Assembly: GCA_028871595.1 (NCBI GenBank)
Contig: JAGWMT010000085.1
Coordinates: 1 to 11,553, forward strand
Origin: Elusimicrobiota bacterium
GTDB taxonomy: Bacteria > Elusimicrobiota > Elusimicrobia > UBA1565 > UBA9628
DNA length: 11,553 nt
Direction of reading: 5' to 3'
The notes under the pieces were generated by a model. That model did not search any database and had not been told where the DNA came from. It saw only the letters and a program-made list of their open reading frames with translations. This document shows, piece after piece, positions 1-7,500 of the stretch. Position 1 is the first letter of the stretch. Every line of letters begins with the position of its first letter. The translations under genes were made by a program, and so were the position numbers.

Positions 1-238
1 ATATGCCCTCACAGAGAAATCAATTTCTTTATTCCTGAGATTTTCATCCGGTCTGTCCGAATGGAGGTACCCGAGTCTTTTGGAAGATTTCTGCTTACTT
101 CGATCCGATGGGAGTGTATTCATGACTTCCACCACGTCTGAGTCAGACGTTTATTTCGATATCACCGATTCGGAATATTCTGAATTGTGCCAAGCCATCC
201 CAGGAATAGAATTAAAACGTGCGGACAAAACATCATGA
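1..238 (+). CDS. C-terminal part of an unidentified protein (5' end outside window)
   Basis: The second reading frame is open from the left edge to a TGA at 236-238 and gives 78 residues with no in-frame stop. The peptide is compact and protein-like: it begins YALTEKSISLF, then has WRYPSLLEDFCLLRSDG, VFMTS, a strand ending YFDITDSEYSEL and a tail near PGIEL. The run Trp-Arg-x-Pro-Ser-Leu-x-Glu-Asp followed by a hydrophobic strand and Asp-Gly reminds me of small uncharacterised bacterial proteins with the pattern 'PSLPEDLCFFR-DG', but I cannot name the family. An ATG at 122 with GGGAG at 110-114 lies inside this frame. A 38-residue gene starting there is possible, but the continuity of the upstream part favours one longer protein. 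It lies 9 bases before the YcxB-like gene, so the two are probably co-transcribed. Base composition is clearly AT-richer than the genes from 780 onward. Confidence 0.6.
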   Translation, partial: YALTEKSISLFLRFSSGLSEWRYPSLLEDFCLLRSDGSVFMTSTTSESDVYFDITDSEYSELCQAIPGIELKRADKTS

Positions 239-247
239 GCTTTTATT

Positions 248-787
248 ATGGAACAACGAACTGACATGGAAGTCGATTACCAGAACAACTTGGGCGATTT
301 CATCAGCTTTAATTTTTATGCGTGCTTGAGAAATCGGGTGCTTCAGCTGATTATGATTATCACCGCCCTAACCTTACTCCAAAGTAACTATGCGTGGAAG
401 CAGCCGTTAGGTGTGCGGGCATACTCATTCCTGCTCGGGATGGGCCTCTTTGCCGGCCTTTTTTCTGCATTGTTGGTGCTAATCGTTTTGGTGAATTACA
501 AACGCCCTCAGAACAGGATTGCCTTCAGCAACCATAAGCTGAAGCTGTCAAGAGATGGTGTATCCGAAGTTTCGGAGTACAGCAACATGAGTTGTTCGTG
601 GAAGGCCGTGAACAAGATTGTCCAGAACAACAGGCTCTTCATGATTTATTTTTCAAACAATCTTGCCTTCTTGGTTCCCAAACGAATTTTTGAAACGGAG
701 GAGCAACTGCGCTCCTTCCTAGACTGCGCGGCATCGCTTTGGAAAGGGCATTCGGCGAGTGCTCCGGAGAGGGTAAATGAAAAATAA
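248..787 (+). CDS. YcxB-like family membrane protein
   Basis: A 179-residue protein with the YcxB-like layout. A short N-terminal cytosolic strand reads DFISFNFY. Two hydrophobic segments follow at about residues 32-48 and 58-84, and then a soluble C-terminal domain of about 75 residues. That domain carries the family-like features LKLSRDGV, a Trp at CSWKAV, a strand LFMIYFSNN and FLVPKRIFETEEQLRSF, which matches the 'iPKraF' ending known from this family. The family has no established reaction. I expect an inner-membrane protein with the C-terminal domain inside. The start is uncertain: ATG 248 has no visible Shine-Dalgarno, and ATG 266 (Met7) has only GGAA placed rather far upstream. Translation may depend on ribosomes arriving from the gene ending at 238. 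The end overlaps the rhodanese start by 11 bases. Composition (about 37-47% GC on sampled lines) differs from the roughly 68% GC genes downstream. Confidence 0.75.
   Translation: MEQRTDMEVDYQNNLGDFISFNFYACLRNRVLQLIMIITALTLLQSNYAWKQPLGVRAYSFLLGMGLFAGLFSALLVLIVLVNYKRPQNRIAFSNHKLKLSRDGVSEVSEYSNMSCSWKAVNKIVQNNRLFMIYFSNNLAFLVPKRIFETEEQLRSFLDCAASLWKGHSASAPERVNEK
766..769 (+). promoter_or_regulatory. Ribosome binding site for the rhodanese gene
   Basis: GGAG within GGAGAGGG lies 7 bases before ATG 777 and inside the 3' end of the YcxB-like gene. It fixes the rhodanese start and supports the 11-base overlap between the two genes. Confidence 0.65.
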
Positions 788-1541
788 ATTCCTAACCGGA
801 TTGTTTGTGGCAATATTGGGCGCGCAGGCTGTTGCCCAGCAGCCGATGTCTGCCCCCGCTGTGCTCTGTGACGATCTCGCCACACAATTGAAATCGAACA
901 ATGTGATCCCCGTAGACGTCCGTGCCCCCGCCGACTTCCAGAAATCACATATCGCCGGCGCGGTTAATCTTCCTTATTACAGCATCGCCACGGCCACCTG
1001 GCCCAAGGACGCGAATATCGTCTTATACTGCTCCGGCATCGGCTGCTCCCTGAGCCATGACAGCGCGATCGCGATGATGAAACTGGGATACACCAACGTC
1101 CGCACCCTTTACGGCGGCATCGCCGAATGGGGGAGGAAAGGCTACCCCATCGTGTCCGCGCCCCAGACTCCCGCGAAGACGAACCCTCTCGCCGGCCGGA
1201 AGGACCTAATCTTTATGACCTCGGATGTTGGCGCCACGGACGCGGACGCCCAGATCAAGAAGGGAACCAAGTTGACGATGCTGGACGTGCGTCCCGCGAC
1301 CGAATACGTGGCCGGTCATCTTCCCGGCGCGCGCAACATCCCGCTCGAACAACTGGACAAGCGCCTGTCCGACTACGCGCCCGGCTCCGAGGTGCTGGTG
1401 TGCGACCGCATCGCGGACCGCGCCGTCCAGGCACGGGACGAACTGTGGGGCGCGGGCGTGGCGGCGCACGTTTTGACGGGCGGCATCTCCGTGTGGGCGG
1501 CGTCCGGCAAGCCGTTGGCGGTGGGAGCCAATGATCGATAG
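777..1541 (+). CDS. Exported tandem-domain rhodanese (sulfurtransferase family)
   Basis: A 254-residue protein. Residues 1-20 form a signal peptide (Lys-rich start, hydrophobic core, AVA before QQ), so it should work in the periplasm or outside. Domain 1 spans about residues 27-127, with VDVRAPADF, SHIAGAVNLP, an active-site loop starting at Cys85 (YCSGIGCSLS) and the closing motif YGGIAEWGRKGYP. Domain 2 spans about 142-247, with LDVRPATEY, GHLPGARNIP, loop Cys209 (VCDRIADRA) and the closing motif TGGISVWAASGKP. Both domains keep the cysteine that carries persulfide in active rhodaneses. Domain 1 has a second Cys90 in the same loop where the common 'CxxGxRS' pattern has Arg/Ser. Domain 2 has a loop unlike the classic CRxGxR thiosulfate form, so the substrate is unknown. 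The gene overlaps both neighbours by 11 bases. Its first 60 bases are AT-rich and the rest is GC-rich. A role in sulfur relay or redox handling for the secreted neighbour is inference only. Confidence 0.88.
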   Translation: MKNKFLTGLFVAILGAQAVAQQPMSAPAVLCDDLATQLKSNNVIPVDVRAPADFQKSHIAGAVNLPYYSIATATWPKDANIVLYCSGIGCSLSHDSAIAMMKLGYTNVRTLYGGIAEWGRKGYPIVSAPQTPAKTNPLAGRKDLIFMTSDVGATDADAQIKKGTKLTMLDVRPATEYVAGHLPGARNIPLEQLDKRLSDYAPGSEVLVCDRIADRAVQARDELWGAGVAAHVLTGGISVWAASGKPLAVGANDR

Positions 1542-4500
1542 ACGCACCCTGACGCGCCGTCTCGCGCTGACCGCGGCCCTCCTGTGGGCCGCGCCGGTGG
1601 GACGCCTGTCGGCCCAGCAGACCATTTGCGCCGTCGTCAAATTGCAGTTGACCCAGCAGGCCGCCCTGGAACGCGAGGCCTTCAACGCCAATCTGGACCT
1701 GACGAACAACCTCGGCACCTTGCCCCTGTCGGCTATGAAGATCGACGTCATCATCCAGGACGCCTCCGGCAACCCCGCCGAGCAGCTTTTCTTCATCAAG
1801 GTCAACAGCCTGACGGGCGTCCAGGCCATCGATGGCACCGGCATCGTCCAGCCGGCCGGACAGGCCAACGCCGCCTGGCTCATCATCCCGTCGCCCGGCG
1901 CCGGCGGCTCCTCGCCGGCGGGCCAAAAGTACACCGTGCAGGCGCGCATGTCGTTCTACACCGGCGGCATCGCCCGCGTGACGACCACTCTCCCGGTCAC
2001 CATCACCGTGTTCCCGCAGCCGCTGATCAACCTGGAGTACGTCCTGCCCTTCGAGGTGTTCAGCGTCGATCCGGTGACCATGACCGGCTCGACGGTCCCG
2101 TTCCCGCTGGGCCTGCGCGTCGTCAACGCCGGCTCCGGCACCGCCAGCAAGTTTCAAATCACCTCCGCCCAGCCCACCATCACCGACAACAAGCAGGATC
2201 TGGTCGTGAACTTCGCGCTCCTCGGCACCTACCTGGGCTCCACCCAGCAGACCAGCAACAGCCTGACGATCCCCTTCGGCGACATCCCGCCCGGCGGCGC
2301 CAAGCAGGCGGCGTGGATCATGACCTCGTCGCTGTCCGGGCGCTTCATCAACTTCACGTCCACGTTCACGCACGCCGCGGAGCTGGGCGGCGCGCTGACC
2401 TCCCTGATCCAGAGCGCCAGCACCTACACGTTGATCAAGGACGTGCTTGTGGACCTGCCCGACCGCGACAAGCAGTTCGACTTCCTGATCAACCGCTTCA
2501 CGCCGCGCAGCGCCATGGAGGCGGCCTACCAACTCGGCCAACCGCCTCAGCCCGACGCCATCATGGAATCCGACCGGCCCGGCTTCACGCCGGTCGTGAA
2601 CGCAACCGCGCACTTGATTGGGGCCCTCTCGGGCAATAACGGCGTCCTCGGCTACGCCTTCGATTCACCCGTCGCCTCGAACACCTGGGTTCATGCCTCG
2701 ATTCCGTTCGTCCAGGGCAGCTCCGTGACCCTGGTCTCGGCCATCCGCTCCGACGGCAAGATCCTCGACCCGCACAACGCCTGGATCGCGCCGCACATCG
2801 ACAAGGCCACCGGAAACCGCAGCTACTACCTGCACGTGCTCGACTACTCGCCCAGCCCGACGGCGACCTACGCCTTGGCCTTCAACGCCTCATCGTTGGA
2901 CACCCCACCCGACCCGATTTCGAACCTCTCGGTCAGCACGGTCGGACCGGGGGCGTTGAGTCTGACGTGGACTGCGACCGGCGAGGACGGCTCCACGGGC
3001 ACCGTCGTCGGCGGCAAGTACGCGATCTTCGCCTCGACCGACCTGGCGGCGACGCCCAGCGCCGCCGCGGCGGCCGTCGTCTTCTCGACCTCCACGCCCG
3101 CGCTCGCGCCCCAGAACTTCAGGCTGACGGGGCTTCTCGGCAACGCCACGTATCAAATCGCCGTGTTCCTGGCCGACGCGGCCGGTCATTACGCGCCGTC
3201 GTCCAACCGCCTCACGATCTCATTGCCCGCCGCCCCGCCCCGAAGCGTCGCCGTGGTCGTGGGAACGACCAGCGCGGCCTTGAGTTGGGACATCGCGGGG
3301 AACCTGCCCGGGGTCCAGTACAACATACTGCTCTCTACGACCGGCGCTCCCTCTTTCGCCCAGTCCGGCTTCGCCGTGGACCGGACCTCCTTCGTCTTCT
3401 CGGGACTGGACGTGAACCGGACCTACCTGGTGACCGCGCAGGAAAAAGTCGGCTCGGCCCAGACGCCGGACGCCGCGATCTCCACCGCGACCACGTTGGC
3501 CTTGGCGCCCGCCGCGTCGACCGCCCCGTTCGTCGCCGTCGCCACGAATGCCGTGACGGCGCAGTGGCCGGCCGGAGCGAATCCGTCCGACACGGAATTC
3601 CTCGCCGAACTCTCCACGTCGCCGTCGCGGGCTCCGATCCTGATCGGCAGCGCGTGGGTGCGCGCCTCAAGCTTCACGTTCGCGGGCCTCCTGCCCGCCA
3701 CGACCTACTACGGCCAGGTCAAGGCGCGCAACCGCGCCTCAGTCGAGACGGCCTACGCCGACTTGGGCGCGATCAAGACCGCGCCCGTGGACAATATGCC
3801 GCCGCGCACGGCCTTCGCGGCAGGCGCGCCTCAGTTCGGCGCGTCGCCGATCTATGTCGCCACCACCACGGTCCTGAGCCTGTCCGCCGTGGACGACAAG
3901 GTCGCCGCGGGCGACGGCCTAGGGCTGGGTGTGGCGCGCACCTTGTTCGCCGTGGACTCGGCCAGCTTCACGACTTATACGGGGACTTTCACGCTCGTCG
4001 CCCTGGGCACCCACACGATCCAGTTCTACAGCGTGGACGTGCTGGGCAACGCGGAGGTCGTGCGCAGCACGTCGGTGGCCGTGGACGCGGCCGCGCCGAT
4101 CGTCCGGCTGGACGCGCTCGGCAGTTCCACGACCGTCGCGGGGAGCCTGTTCGCGGCGTTCGGCTCCAGCCTCGCCGTCACGGCGAGCGATCCCGTCGTC
4201 GCCGGCGCGGCCTCCGGCGTGGCCGGCGTCCAGTTGACCGTGGACGGGGCCACGGCGGCTTACACGGCGCCTTTCGAACTGGCCGCGGGCACGCATTCTA
4301 TCGCCTTCGGCGCTTTCGACAACCTGGGCAACGGCCTCAACGTCCTCTCCACGGAGACCGTGGCCGTGGACGGCCTGCCTCCGCGCACCGCCGCCGCCTT
4401 CGGCGAGCCGAAATTCAACGGCACACGGCTCTATCTGAGTTCGACGACCCCGATCCAGTTCGCCGCCGTCGACGACCTGGCCTCCGTGGGCGACGGGCGC

Positions 4501-7500
4501 GGGGCGGGGGTGGGGCAAACTGTCCTGGCCGTCGACACGACGAATTATGCGGCGCTCGTCACCACGGTCAGCTTCTCGTCCGAGGGCGTGCACGGCCTGA
4601 GCTGGTTCAGCCGCGACCTGGTGGGCCATGCGGAGGTCGCAGCAAGCACCTCGGTCGCCGTGGACCTGACGCCGCCTCTGACTCAGCTTCAAATCTCCTC
4701 GCCGTCCGTCGCGCTGGCCTCGGGCACGGTGGTCGGCCCGGGGACCGTGCTGAGCCTGTCGGCCCAGGACCCGCTCTCGGGCGGCACGGCCTCGGGCGTC
4801 CGGGACACGTATCTCGCGGTTTCGACCAGCGTGTTCGCGCTCGCACCCGCCACCTTCACCCTCTCCGGCGCGGACGGCCCGCGCGCGGTTTCCTTCTATA
4901 GCCGCGACAACGTCCTCAATACGGAGGCGGTCAAGACCGCCGCCGTCCTGCTCGACATGACACCGCCAGTCACCGTCCTGCAGGTCGTGGGCGGCCGGAG
5001 CTTCCCGGGACCGGACGCGGCAAGCACGTACGTCTCTTCCGACACGCGCTTCGCCTTCGCGGCCCAGGACCCCGCGGCCGGCGGCGTCTCCGCGGGTGCG
5101 GCCTTCACGCAGTCCAGCGACAACGGCGGGGCTTTCCAAACGTCCACGACGGCGTTCAGCCTGGCTGAGGGGCGTCATGCGCTTGCCTACCAAAGCCAGG
5201 ACTTGGTCGGGAACATGGAGGTCGCGCGCAGCACGACGATGCTGGTCGACGCGACGCCCCCGGTCAGCACGGTCACGATCGGCACGCCGCTGTTCACGGC
5301 CGCGGACGGCACGATCTACCTCGCGACCACCACGCCGGTCGCGCTGTCCGCCGTCGATCCTGCGCTGCCGCATATCTCGACCGGCACGGCCGTTCCCGGC
5401 TCGGGCGTGGCGCGCATCGAGATATCGGTGGATAGCGCGCCGTTTGCCGTTTACACGGCCAGTCTGACTTTCGCAGAGGGCCGCCACACGGTCCAGTACC
5501 GCGCTATCGACAACGTCGGCAACGCGGAAGTCTTGCGCACGCTGGCCGTACAATCCGACGCGACGCCGCCGCTGACCGCGCCGGTTCTGGTGGGCGGGCG
5601 CCAGGCGGCGGGGATGGGGGGGACGTTCGTCTCATCGGATACGCGCGTGAGCTTCGCCGCGGCCGATCCGACCACGAACGGCGTCGCCTCGGGCGTCGCC
5701 TTCACGCGCTGGCAGGACAACGGCGGGGCGTTCTCGGCCTTCGTCTCGTCCTTCGCGCTGGCGGAAGGCTCGCATACTTTGACCTTCCAAAGTCAGGACA
5801 ACGTGGGGAACCTCGAAGTCGTGAAGAGCACGGCGATACTCGTCGATGCGACGCCTCCGGTCAGCGCGGCCTCGATCAGCGCGCCGCTGTATACCGCCGC
5901 CGACGGCACGCAGTACGTCACCCCGGCCACGCCGGTGACGCTGGCGGCGGCGGACCCCGTCGTCAACGGCGCGGCGTCAGGACTCGATCGCATCGAAATC
6001 GCCGTGGACGGCGCGGCCTTCGTCGATTACGTCTCGACTTTGACCTTCGCCGAGGGCCGCCACACGGTCTCGTACCGCGCGGTCGACCGCGTGGGCAACG
6101 TCGAGGTGGCGCACACCTTGCGGCTCCAATCCGACAACACCCCGCCCGTCACGGCGCTCCAGCCCAGCGGGTCTTACTTCGCCTCGGCCGGGCGCAATTT
6201 CGCGCCGCTGTCGTTCAACTACGCGCTGCCGGCCCAGGACCCGGTCGTCAACGCCGTGGCCTCCGGCGCGGCCGCGACGCTGTTCCGCGTCGACGCGAGC
6301 ACCTTTATTCGCTACGTCTCCACCTTCAGCTTGACCGAGGGCGTGCGCCGCGTGGACTTCCAAAGCGCGGACAATGTCGGCAACCAGGAGCTGCTGAAAT
6401 CGGCCACGGTCTACGTGGACGCGACCGCCCCGGCCACGGCGCTGGCCATCGGCCAGCCCCAGTACGCATCACCCAGCGGCCTGCTGTTCGTGGGCCCCGC
6501 CGCGCCGTTTGCGCTCTCCGCACAGGACCCGGTCGTTCAGGGCGTGGCCTCGGGCGTGAATGCGATCTCCGTACGCGTGGACTCCGCGCCGTTCGCCTTC
6601 TACAGCGCGACCTTCACGTTGACGCCCGACGACGGCCTGAGAACCGTCGGCTGGTTCTCGGCCGACAACGTGGGCAACGCCGAGGCGCCGAAGATCTCGA
6701 CCGTGGCGCTCGACGCGACGCCGCCGTTGACGAGTCTGCTCGTGACGGGCGGGCGGCAGTTCGTTGGTCCCGACGCCTCGACCTTCTACGCCTCCGCCGA
6801 CACGCGGCTGATACTGGTCTCGACCGATCCGCTCGCCGGCGGGCTCGCCTCGGGCGTCGCCTTCACGCGCTGGCAGGACAACAACGGGGCCTTCACGACG
6901 TATATTTCCAGCCTGGCGCTCGCCGAGGGGGCGCACAAGCTCGGCTACCAAAGCCAAGACGACGTGGCCAACCTGGAAGTCCTGCGCAGCACCAATGTTT
7001 GGATCGACGCAACCCCGCCCGCCACGACCGTCGCCATCGGCTCGCCGACCTTCACGGCCGCCGACGGCACGATCTACGTCGCCACGGCCACGCCGGTCAT
7101 GTTCGCCGCGTCTGACCCTAATCTCCCGTCCGGTCAGGCGGGCTCCGGGTCGAATCGTATCGAAACCTCGCTCGATGGGGCGCCGTTCGTGCCGTATACC
7201 GTCGCGATCACGCTGGCCGAGGGACGGCACGTGATCCTCTACCGCGCCGTGGACAACGTGGGCAATGCGGAGCCCGCGCATTCGATCTCGATTCAATCGG
7301 ACGCGACGCCCCCTGTCAGCGCGCTCGTCATCGGCGCACCTCAGTTCCAGCTGTCGAACGTCCTGCTGGTCAGCTCGCGCACGCCGTTCGGGGTCGCGGC
7401 CGTCGATCCCGTGACGAACAACGTCGCCTCTGGCGTCAAGGACACGAGCTACCGCGTCTCGGACATCGCCCCCAGCACGGCCGCCTTCACCGTTTATACC

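Noticed and set aside
1..141. First-frame open stretch from the left edge, 46 residues
   Set aside because: It overlaps the longer, more protein-like second frame (to 238) and shows no recognisable pattern; both cannot easily be coding.
122..238. Separate 38-residue gene starting at ATG 122 with GGGAG upstream
   Set aside because: The same frame is open to the window edge and the upstream part is coherent with it, so an internal Met is the simpler reading, though the alternative is not excluded.
1540..1572. Tat export signal for the giant protein
   Set aside because: The TRRLAL stretch lacks the usual Phe-Leu-Lys part of the twin-arginine motif, so an ordinary Sec signal is more likely.
1255..2613. 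Minus-strand open frame of about 450 codons across the rhodanese and giant gene starts
   Set aside because: Low-complexity Arg/Gly/Ala-rich product with no motif, fully opposite two well-supported genes.
2967..5553. Long alternative frames on both strands (2967-4901 plus, 3919-5553 minus)
   Set aside because: Arg-rich shadow products of GC-rich DNA under the FN3 and OmpL47-type coding region.
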